NCBI GenBank assembly: GCA_029977045.1
Contig: JAPOLP010000479.1
Span: 1-5,264 of the forward strand
Source of the DNA: Planctomycetota bacterium
Lineage (GTDB): Bacteria; Planctomycetota; Planctomycetia; Planctomycetales; Planctomycetaceae
Length of the DNA stretch: 5,264 nucleotides
Reading direction: 5' to 3'
Under the pieces are notes generated by a model, which saw only the letters and a list, made by a program, of their open reading frames with translations, was not told the origin of the DNA and ran no database searches. Below, piece after piece: positions 1 through 5,214 of this stretch. Position 1 is the stretch's first letter. Each line of letters begins with the position of its first letter. Made by a program: the position numbers and the translations under genes.

Positions 1-19
1 CTGCCGAACACCAGCGTAG

Positions 20-47
20 CGAAACTCGCGCAGAGTTTCGGCTCTGC
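20..47. repeat. Two overlapping inverted repeats downstream of the PhyH gene
   Basis: CGAAACTC (20-27) pairs perfectly with GAGTTTCG (33-40) across a 5-base loop. GCAGAG (30-35) pairs with CTCTGC (42-47) across a 6-base loop. They share bases 33-35 and much of each other's loop, so only one can form at a time. No T-run follows on either strand, so this is not a standard terminator. It resembles a dispersed intergenic palindrome, but only one copy is in view. Confidence 0.5.
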
Positions 48-74
48 AGGCTCGATCATTCGTGGCGGTCGCGA

Positions 75-91
75 GTAGGACCGGTTCCCAC
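75..91. repeat. 17-base near-palindrome, copy 1
   Basis: GTAGGACCGGTTCCCAC. It shares 13 of 17 bases with the element at 129-145 and, like it, is a near-palindrome (GTRGG ... CCYAC). The two centres are 54 bases apart, in the non-coding region 3' of the PhyH gene. Confidence 0.45.
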
Positions 92-123
92 CGGCCACGG
101 TCATCTTGCCTCTGCCTGAGATC

Positions 124-145
124 GGCCGGTAGGACCCGGCCCTAC
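124..145. repeat. 17-base near-palindrome, copy 2, overlapping the PhyH stop codon
   Basis: GTAGGACCCGGCCCTAC (129-145) has GTAGG and CCTAC arms. An alternative stem pairs GGCCGG (124-129) with CCGGCC (136-141). It covers the TAG stop of the PhyH gene at 144-142. It could slow transcription past the gene end, but no T-run follows, so an intrinsic terminator is not called. Confidence 0.5.
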
Positions 146-951
146 TTCAGGAATCCGCTCAGCAACTCGTTGCCTGCCGTGACGGCGTCGTTGAGCGGGT
201 CGTCGATCGCGAGCACCCGCCGCTCGATCGTGGACAGCGCGGCCAGAACGTCTGCCGACAACAGCTTCTGCTGGTACTGCTGCTGCGGTTTGTCGCGGCG
301 GGAATAAAACGCGTGCAGAGCCGTTCGAGGCCGGTCAGTACGGTTTGCAGTTCCGCCGTGCCAGCAGTGAGCGTTCATCACGACGAGCGTTCCGGCCTTG
401 CCCGTCACCAGAATCTCGTCCGGATGCGAAGCGGCGGGGTCATCGACCACGTCCTGCGGCAACTGGTTCCAGCGGTGCGATCCCGGCACAACTCGGAGCG
501 CTCCGTTCTCGGCTGTGAAGTCGTCGAGCATCCAGACCGAGTTGCAGACCCAGTAACCGTGATCGTCAGCGATCGCTCCCATATCTGCGTGCAATGGCTG
601 CGAGATTCCATTCTGCGGATTTGCCGACCGAGCGTTGAGGCTGCTAAGCTTGAACTCAGCTCCGAGCACCATCTCGACGAGTGCCAGCAGACGCGGTTCG
701 ACGACAACCCGGCGGAACACTTTGCCTTTGTTGCAGAGGTTTGCCAGACGTCGGCTTCCAGCTTCCTGGCGAAACTCAGACCCGGCAGCATCGCCTTCAA
801 GCTCGAATTGAGCGTCCGTCGCCGCCTGCAACGCGTCGAGCCAGGCAGCATCAACAAAACCAGGCAGGACGACAAACCCCAGTTCGTCGAGTTCACTCTG
901 CGCCTGCTTTCGATCAATCGGCAGTTGAGTGTTCATAAGGACGGACTGCAT
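142..951 (-). CDS. Phytanoyl-CoA dioxygenase (PhyH) family Fe(II)/2-oxoglutarate oxygenase
   Basis: A 269-residue protein, typical of the PhyH/EctD-like branch of the 2-oxoglutarate-dependent oxygenases, which hydroxylate small molecules in the cytoplasm using Fe(II), O2 and 2-oxoglutarate. What is seen: the N-terminal family pattern ELGFVVLPGFVD (about residues 23-34); the metal motif HxD in PLHADMG (H121, D123); the signature NGALRVVPGSHRW (149-161); the distal iron ligand in HCWHGG (H198); and the expected 2-oxoglutarate-binding arginine in RPRT (R209). The full catalytic set is therefore present and the enzyme should be active. The substrate cannot be read from sequence; PhyH members act on acyl-CoAs, ectoine, halogenation substrates and others. 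The ATG at 951-949 is preferred because a GAGGGGGGG run lies 9 bases upstream. A second ATG at 936-934 (residue 6) has no ribosome-binding site but would begin nearer the conserved domain. It lies 207 bases after der, separated by hairpins, so co-transcription is doubtful. Confidence 0.93.
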   Translation of the reverse strand: MQSVLMNTQLPIDRKQAQSELDELGFVVLPGFVDAAWLDALQAATDAQFELEGDAAGSEFRQEAGSRRLANLCNKGKVFRRVVVEPRLLALVEMVLGAEFKLSSLNARSANPQNGISQPLHADMGAIADDHGYWVCNSVWMLDDFTAENGALRVVPGSHRWNQLPQDVVDDPAASHPDEILVTGKAGTLVVMNAHCWHGGTANRTDRPRTALHAFYSRRDKPQQQYQQKLLSADVLAALSTIERRVLAIDDPLNDAVTAGNELLSGFLK

Positions 952-960
952 TCTGCTTCA

Positions 961-1004
961 CCCCCCCTCAGGGAGGGTCGGGCTCTCAGGTCCGGGGAGG
1001 GACC
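961..1004. repeat. G-rich double hairpin just upstream of the PhyH start
   Basis: CCCTC (965-969) pairs with GAGGG (973-977), and GGTCC (989-993) pairs with GGACC (1000-1004). Both units begin with CTCAGG (967-972 and 985-990) and contain GGGAGGG-like runs, which suggests a diverged tandem duplication. On the minus strand the G-run at 969-961 may also serve as the ribosome-binding site of the PhyH gene, so the first hairpin could mask it. Confidence 0.4.
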
Positions 1005-1050
1005 GCCGTTGGCCGATCGCTCATACAAACTCTCCAACGCAAACCCTCAC

Positions 1051-1088
1051 CGCGGCTGAGACCGCGACTCTCCCGCAAGCGGGAGAGT
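1051..1088. repeat. Tandem hairpin pair between der and the PhyH gene
   Basis: Two abutting perfect inverted repeats. CGCGG (1051-1055) pairs with CCGCG (1062-1066) across CTGAGA. ACTCTCCCGC (1067-1076) pairs with GCGGGAGAGT (1079-1088) with only AA between. A 10-base-pair stem this tight is far from chance. It lies 70 bases past the der stop. Without a T-run it is not a canonical terminator; the CTCTCCCGCAAGCGGGAGAG core resembles dispersed REP-like palindromes known from several bacterial genomes (from memory). It could stabilise the der transcript 3' end. Confidence 0.65.
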
Positions 1089-1113
1089 GAATTCAAGAGC
1101 GGCAAAACCATGA

Positions 1114-1147
1114 CGCTCGTTGTGTCGAGACCGATACCCAGCGAGCG
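1114..1147 (-). repeat. Weak inverted repeat directly after the der stop codon
   Basis: CGCTCG (1114-1119) and CGAGCG (1142-1147) are perfect inverted arms of 6 bases with a 22-base loop, starting 11 bases past the der stop. The long loop and lack of a T-run make it a poor terminator candidate. Confidence 0.2.
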
Positions 1148-1158
1148 AGTAAGGGGCA

Positions 1159-2556
1159 TCAGATGTTGTCGAGCGACGTCTCGACGCCTTCCGGCAGCTG
1201 ATTTGGAAACCGCAGTTCTTCGTCGGTCTTCGGTCGCATGTAGAGCTTGATCGGGACTTCGGTAAACGGCAGTTCGGCCTGCAGGACGCCCAGCAGGTAC
1301 CGCTTCCACGAATTGTCGAACAGTGTCGGATCGTTGACCTTCAGCACGATCGTTGGTGGCTGAGTACCGACCTGTGTCGCGTAATAGATCTTGGGGATCT
1401 TGTTGCGGCGCATCGGCGGACGGTTCTTCTCGACGGCGGCCCGCACAACGCGATTCAGTTTGCCCGTGCTGACTCGTTCGCGAGACTGCTTGAAGATGTG
1501 CTGCGCGAGGTTGATTACCTTCTTGATGTTGCGGTTGTCTTTGGCCGTGATGAAGGCGATCGGCGAGTGACGGATCGACGCGAACTCGTTGAGCAGGTAG
1601 TTGCCCCACGAGTCCATTGTCATGCCGGCCTCGGCAGCTTCGTCCCACTTATTGACGACAAAAATGCACGGCTTGTAGTTGGCCGCAATTTCCTCGACGA
1701 GCTGCTTGTCGACGCGGGAGACGGTCTCCTGCGAATCGAACAGCATCAGCACGACGTCGGCCCGCCGGATACTCCGCTGAGCACGAACGAGACCGTAAAA
1801 CTCGATGTCGTTCGCCAGACTCTTCTTCTTGCGGACGCCCGGCGTGTCGATCGCGATGATCGTCTTGCCGTCGACGTCAATTCGCAGGTCGATGCTGTCC
1901 CGCGTTGTGCCGGCAACTTCGCTGACGATGACGCGTTCCTCGTTGGCCAGCGCGTTGATGAACGTGCTCTTGCCAACGTTGCGGCGACCGACGATTGCCA
2001 GCTTGAGTTCCGGCTCTTCTTCGAGTTCCGCGCCTTCTTCGCCTTCCGTTGCATCCGGCGGAGGCAGCAGTTCGAGGACCTTCTGCAGCAGCAGGTCGCG
2101 ATTACGGTTGCCTTTGACGCTGGTCGTCACGACGTCGCAGTTCGCCAGCGCGAAGAACTCGGCAATCGAATCGTCGAGCTTCGTCGAGTCGCACTTGTTG
2201 ACGACCAGCAGCTTCGGCTTTTCGATCGGCCTCAGCCGTTCGGCAACGTGGCGGTCGAGCGGCACGACGCCGTCCTTACCGTCGACGACAAACACCAGCA
2301 GATCGGCTTCGGCCAGGCCCAGGTGAATTTGGTTCTCGATGTCGTCGGTCAGATCGTCCGAGTCCTCGATGCCCATCCCTCCGGTATCGATGATCTCGAA
2401 ATAGCGGTCGCCTTCGTGCATCAAATGGCGCATCCGGTCGCGAGTCGTCCCGGCAGTGCCGTCGACAATCGCAATCATCTTTTTCGCCATCCAGTTGAAC
2501 AGCGAACTCTTACCAACATTCGGACGACCAACGATCGCCACTCTGGGGACAGCCAT
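1159..2556 (-). CDS. der: Ribosome biogenesis GTPase Der (EngA)
   Basis: Der is a cytoplasmic GTPase with two tandem G domains and a C-terminal KH-like domain, required for maturation of the 50S ribosomal subunit. Seen in the 465-residue product: domain 1 has G1 GRPNVGKSS (10-18), G2 AGTTRD (35-40), G3 DTGG (57-60) and G4 NKCD (120-123). An acidic linker covers about 168-183. Domain 2 has G1 GRRNVGKST (190-198), AGTTRD (215-220), DTPG (237-240) and NKWD (302-305). The KH-like end has the family hallmark KIYYATQVGTQPPT and VNDPTLFDNSWKRYL, followed by IKLYMRPK. Length fits the family. The start was set at the ATG 2556-2554, not the upstream in-frame ATG at 2640: family members begin just before the first G1 motif, the extra 28 residues (RPRSLPLIPSRLL-like) resemble no Der sequence, and a GGAG sits 10 bases before 2556. 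The second G1 has Arg where Pro is usual (GRPNVGKS), which should not prevent GTP binding. Probably its own transcription unit. Confidence 0.98.
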   Translation of the reverse strand: MAVPRVAIVGRPNVGKSSLFNWMAKKMIAIVDGTAGTTRDRMRHLMHEGDRYFEIIDTGGMGIEDSDDLTDDIENQIHLGLAEADLLVFVVDGKDGVVPLDRHVAERLRPIEKPKLLVVNKCDSTKLDDSIAEFFALANCDVVTTSVKGNRNRDLLLQKVLELLPPPDATEGEEGAELEEEPELKLAIVGRRNVGKSTFINALANEERVIVSEVAGTTRDSIDLRIDVDGKTIIAIDTPGVRKKKSLANDIEFYGLVRAQRSIRRADVVLMLFDSQETVSRVDKQLVEEIAANYKPCIFVVNKWDEAAEAGMTMDSWGNYLLNEFASIRHSPIAFITAKDNRNIKKVINLAQHIFKQSRERVSTGKLNRVVRAAVEKNRPPMRRNKIPKIYYATQVGTQPPTIVLKVNDPTLFDNSWKRYLLGVLQAELPFTEVPIKLYMRPKTDEELRFPNQLPEGVETSLDNI

Positions 2557-2875
2557 CTTCAGACAACTCCGGCCGGGGCGGCCACACGACAACAGGCGGG
2601 AAGGAATCAGCGGGAGACTTCGAGGCCGGCCCAACGGCACGGCACCACACTCAACCGCAATTCGCGAACGCGGGATTCTAACGCGAAATCAGCCAATATC
2701 CCGTCGCGACCGTCGTGTTTCGAAAATTTGAGCGATGAAACGGCACCTCATCTCCCTACGGTCTGCCGGAACGGGGCCGCTTTCTCGCATCGGAGATCAC
2801 GGATCACAGTCCGGGCAAACCTTGCGGGCAGTCGCGGAACGTCGGGCTCCCGTTTTGCAGGAATCACTCTGGCGT
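2557..2875 (-). other. Gene-free leader between the split permease gene and der
   Basis: These 319 bases hold no convincing gene on either strand. Only short arginine-rich or frame-shadow reading frames cross it. No hairpin followed by a T-run marks termination of the upstream gene. A TAGAAT hexamer (2680-2675, minus strand) could be a -10 element about 120 bases before der, but no good -35 lies 16-18 bases further up. It is enclosed by a 6-base inverted repeat, TTCGCG (2661-2666) and CGCGAA (2682-2687). The likely role is the promoter and untranslated leader of der, inferred mainly from position. Confidence 0.4.
2567..2570 (-). promoter_or_regulatory. Shine-Dalgarno site of der
   Basis: GGAG on the minus strand, 10 bases before the ATG at 2556-2554. 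It decides between that start and the in-frame ATG 84 bases upstream, which would add 28 residues unlike any Der N-terminus. Confidence 0.65.
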
Positions 2876-3910
2876 TCAGCCAGCCGACGTAACGGTCGCC
2901 GGGGCGGCCTTTGAGTCGCTTCGGTCTGCGGACCTGGTTGGCGAGACAAAGATCTCGATTCCGTCAGTGACTGGCGGCGGAACTGGTGAGCCGCAATGTG
3001 GACACTCGACAATCGTCATCGGACGCTGTCGACTGCAGACGTTGCAGATTCCGGACTGAGGCCGTGCCCGCAGACTCAGCAGCGTGACGACGGTCGCCGG
3101 TCCGAAAACCAGGCAGGCCAGTGACCAGCGGATCGTTGATCCCGTCGACAGATTTCGCCGCCGGGCGAGAAAAACGACGAGCCAGGCACTCACCAGCGAC
3201 GATCCCCAGACGAGGAACAGAGGCCCCTGAGAACGCTCCGTCACATATCGTTCCGTGGTGCCCCCCGGAAGGGGCTCCGTCGAATTAGGATTGGCAAGTC
3301 GCAAAACGCTTTCTGTCAGCACGGGAGGCAGGACCAGCGTCACGTATCGCATTTCGCTGAAGGTATTGGATTCGTTAACGGGCAGATCATGCACAACCTG
3401 CCGGAGAATCGTGCCGTCTCGTTTCGCAATCACCGTGCACTGCCGCCCCCCATCGCCAAGACTGTTGCTCAGGACCCACCAGCGGTAAGCGACCTGTTCG
3501 ACGTCTGGCAGGTCGATGAATTCCGCCCCCGTTTCCGGCAGGCCTTCAGGGAATGTCACCTCGTAGGCGAGACGCTCTTCAGACAGTAGAGCGTTACCGT
3601 CCGTTGCGACATTGAGATTTGCTGCATCGATATCCGCCAACGGGAAAACAAACTTCCGTGCCAATCGTCGGTGCACGACCCAAACGCTTAACTCCCGGTA
3701 AGCTGAGACTGCAACGACACTCGTGATTGGATTGTAATCGGGAGCCGAGTAGGCCTTCGTGACGCGTCCGTCGTGAGGAAAGATTCGATATAGGCCGTCA
3801 TCAAACACGACGGTGTTTGACCAGTTAATCGAATGCAGCTGCGGAAACTCGCGGCCTTCGTAAGGACTGCCGCTGAAGAATTGCTGCTTATTGTCGATGC
3901 GGCGGGGCAT
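2876..3910 (-). CDS. Downstream part of an interrupted ABC-2 permease: soluble region, two TM segments, zinc ribbon
   Basis: A 344-residue ORF in exactly the same frame as the permease ORF upstream, from which it is parted by one TGA and nine sense codons. Seen: residues 1-228 are soluble, with a repeat-like motif LYRIFPHDGRVTKAY (40-54) that resembles motifs in the permease tail. Two hydrophobic segments follow (about 230-248 and 262-280), with ARRR between them. Then comes a Cys4 zinc ribbon, C289-x2-C292 and C303-x2-C306, and a PPPVTDGIEIF tail. From memory, a membrane segment, zinc ribbon and 'PPP..DG.EIF' ending is how long planctomycete ABC permeases finish; this was not checked by search. 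There is no signal peptide and no convincing ribosome-binding site before ATG 3910 (only GGCGG, in a GC-rich stem), so independent translation is doubtful. It is best read as the C-terminal half of the preceding gene. The alternative is a separate small membrane protein translated by reinitiation. Confidence 0.72.
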   Translation of the reverse strand: MPRRIDNKQQFFSGSPYEGREFPQLHSINWSNTVVFDDGLYRIFPHDGRVTKAYSAPDYNPITSVVAVSAYRELSVWVVHRRLARKFVFPLADIDAANLNVATDGNALLSEERLAYEVTFPEGLPETGAEFIDLPDVEQVAYRWWVLSNSLGDGGRQCTVIAKRDGTILRQVVHDLPVNESNTFSEMRYVTLVLPPVLTESVLRLANPNSTEPLPGGTTERYVTERSQGPLFLVWGSSLVSAWLVVFLARRRNLSTGSTIRWSLACLVFGPATVVTLLSLRARPQSGICNVCSRQRPMTIVECPHCGSPVPPPVTDGIEIFVSPTRSADRSDSKAAPATVTSAG

Positions 3911-3926
3911 TCCGCGAAACCGCCGC
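3899..3926 (-). other. GC-rich stem-loop after the in-frame TGA, with ATG 3910 in its loop
   Basis: On the transcribed strand GCGGCGG (3926-3920) pairs perfectly with CCGCCGC (3905-3899) across a 14-base loop that contains the ATG of the downstream ORF. The stem begins 11 bases after the TGA. All seven pairs are G-C. The proximity to both stop and restart codons is notable, but such stems are not rare in GC-rich coding DNA. Confidence 0.35.
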
Positions 3927-3940
3927 TGTGGAGCCGTTCA
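3911..3940 (-). other. In-frame TGA and nine-codon linker splitting the permease gene
   Basis: The permease frame reaches TGA at 3940-3938. The following codons read T-A-P-Q-R-R-F-R-G and then ATG at 3910, with no shift and no further stop until 2878-2876. The distance from ATG 5068 to ATG 3910 is 1158 bases, exactly 386 codons. Reading the TGA as one residue gives a single 730-residue protein. The junction peptide IGPDGWTEP-[TGA]-TAPQRRFRG reads as continuous protein. One base change from GGA (Gly), CGA (Arg) or TGG (Trp) would explain the stop. Whether it is a real mutation, a sequencing error or a readthrough site cannot be settled from one sequence. Confidence 0.85.
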
Positions 3941-5068
3941 AGGCTCGGTCCAACCATCCGGTCCGATTGTCAGGGCTCTTTTCCGTGTACCCCGGTTGTA
4001 GCCGGCAAAGACGCCCTGCTCGGACAGGTAGTACCAGACGGACGCTCCGGCGGCAGAAATCTCCCGCGTTCGGACGAATGCCTCGGGGAACTGGCCGCTC
4101 TCCCGGGGCCGCAACTGAACCTGTTCTGGAGCAAGCCAGAATCCAATCTGGCCGTGTGGCTCAGAGTTGGCTGGGTGGGGGATCGATTCACCGGTGGCCG
4201 GATCGGTCACCGTAACGATTGAGTTAGTAGCCGGTTTCCTCTCAAAGTGCAGCAACCGGCCTTCTTCCGTCACGAAGTAGTAGGACATGAGTCGGTTTCG
4301 ACGCAGATCGCTGCTGAGTTCGCGAAGGCCCTCGTACGTCATGGTGACGAGCACGCACATCAGAATGAGTGCTCCACACGCGGTCGTGAGTGCCAGGCAC
4401 CAGCGTGTGATCACCGGCTGTGGAGCATAGGCCCCGCGATGCCGCACGACTCCAACTGCCGCGACTGCGTAGACAGCCGTCACGGCCAGAGACAAGGGAA
4501 TCGTCCACAGCATCTGCGGGACTACCCAGAACTGGCCGAACATCAGCACGGCCATCATCGGCAGTAGCCCGAGGCCTGCCGGCAGAATCCGGCTGCCGTA
4601 CCAGCGAACGTCGCGCAGTCCAATGAGCACTCCAGCAAACCACGCAGGCAGGGCTGCAAAGATGGCGGTGACTCCAGCCAGAGGAGCGATCGGATGCCAC
4701 GGAGCTGCCACATTGCCCGGTCGCGAGCACCACCAGGTCATCCCGATCAGCGGGAGCGCCGTCGCGATCAGCAGATACGTCAGCCCGGCAATTGCCTTTG
4801 CAGCGAGGATTCGTTCCGGACTGATTCCACGATGAACAAGGTATGCCCAGCGGTCTCGGCTTCCCTCGAACACCGTCTGCAGCAGCCCCAGAGCCAGTGC
4901 ACCTGCCGGGAAGCAGAACGTTGCGAAGATCAGATACTCAGAATTGAAGAGTACCACCTGATCCAGTTCGAGGGCCTGCAGCGTGATGATGCCGTACGCC
5001 GACCCCAGCAGCAGGAGGACGCCCCACTTCAGGTTTTCGCGAAACTCTTTCCAGATGATCGCTTTCAT
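3938..5068 (-). CDS. ABC-2 type transporter permease, N-terminal part ending at an in-frame TGA
   Basis: A 376-residue inner-membrane permease subunit of an ABC-2 type transporter, a family that forms the translocation path for exporters. Seen: the cytoplasmic N-terminus MKAIIWKEFRENLKW, typical of bacterial ABC-2 permeases with a 'WKE.REN' opening; about seven hydrophobic helices (13-32, 46-66, 93-112, 127-151, 161-182, 187-208, 222-245); and the loop between helices 2 and 3, FEGSRDRWAYLVHRGISPERILAAK, matching the ABC-2 pattern in which this loop contacts the ATPase. Residues 246-376 are soluble and, by positive-inside logic, extracytoplasmic. Two similar motifs occur there, YYFVTEEGRLLHF (263-275) and YYLSEQGVFAGY (346-357). 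The ORF ends abruptly inside this domain and the frame continues after the stop. The start has a weak GGA 7 bases upstream. No ATPase gene is in the window, so substrate and partner are unknown. Confidence 0.87.
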   Translation of the reverse strand: MKAIIWKEFRENLKWGVLLLLGSAYGIITLQALELDQVVLFNSEYLIFATFCFPAGALALGLLQTVFEGSRDRWAYLVHRGISPERILAAKAIAGLTYLLIATALPLIGMTWWCSRPGNVAAPWHPIAPLAGVTAIFAALPAWFAGVLIGLRDVRWYGSRILPAGLGLLPMMAVLMFGQFWVVPQMLWTIPLSLAVTAVYAVAAVGVVRHRGAYAPQPVITRWCLALTTACGALILMCVLVTMTYEGLRELSSDLRRNRLMSYYFVTEEGRLLHFERKPATNSIVTVTDPATGESIPHPANSEPHGQIGFWLAPEQVQLRPRESGQFPEAFVRTREISAAGASVWYYLSEQGVFAGYNRGTRKRALTIGPDGWTEP

Positions 5069-5098
5069 GGCTCATTCCGAATCTTGCCAGTAGGACGG

Positions 5099-5104
5099 TG
5101 TCAA
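5099..5104 (-). promoter_or_regulatory. Possible -35 element (TTGACA) upstream of the permease gene
   Basis: A perfect TTGACA on the minus strand, 30 bases before ATG 5068. No TATAAT-like hexamer lies 16-18 bases downstream (ATTCGG or TTCGGA there), and initiation from it would leave almost no leader. It is recorded as a weak candidate only. Confidence 0.15.
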
Positions 5105-5166
5105 CGTGCTTCGCGAAGGATTGTGTCGAGAACACGATCGCCGTTTCGTTCATCAGTTTCTGTTAG

Positions 5167-5186
5167 CCCCGACATTTATGTCGGGG
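5167..5186. repeat. Perfect palindrome upstream of the permease gene
   Basis: CCCCGACAT (5167-5175) and ATGTCGGGG (5178-5186) form a 9-base-pair stem around TT. On the plus strand A5165 and G5166 can extend it with T5188 and T5187. It lies 99 bases before the permease start. It resembles a dispersed 'CCCCGACAT..ATGTCGGGG' palindrome that I associate with planctomycete intergenic DNA, from memory and unchecked. No matched regulator is in view; an operator is an alternative. Confidence 0.55.
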
Positions 5187-5214
5187 TTCCTGTCTTCGCA
5201 TCGTGAACTGTGGC

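Noticed and set aside
313..1059. 248-codon plus-strand ORF opposite the PhyH gene
   Set aside because: It is an antisense shadow of a gene whose catalytic residues are all present on the other strand.
1051..1088. Intrinsic terminator for der
   Set aside because: The stems are strong but no T-run follows on the minus strand, so a Rho-independent terminator is not supported.
986..1648. 220-codon minus-strand ORF overlapping der
   Set aside because: It is another frame of der running into the hairpin cluster; low-complexity Arg/Gln/Ser-rich product with no domain.
2557..2640. 28-residue N-terminal extension of Der from the ATG at 2640
   Set aside because: No ribosome-binding site was identified for it, the sequence is not Der-like, and a GGAG-preceded ATG stands where family members start.
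1498..2892. 464-codon plus-strand ORF opposite der
   Set aside because: It lies fully antisense to der, has the Arg/Asp/Val-rich composition of a mirror frame, shows no recognisable motif, and der itself carries every family motif.
3938..3940. TGA as a selenocysteine codon
   Set aside because: The residue lies in a Pro/Thr/Ala linker, not a redox motif; the nearby stem does not resemble a bacterial SECIS in any way I can verify; and no Sec machinery is in view.
4938..5153. 71-codon minus-strand ORF across the permease start
   Set aside because: Most of it overlaps the permease N-terminus in another frame, and the product has no recognisable feature.
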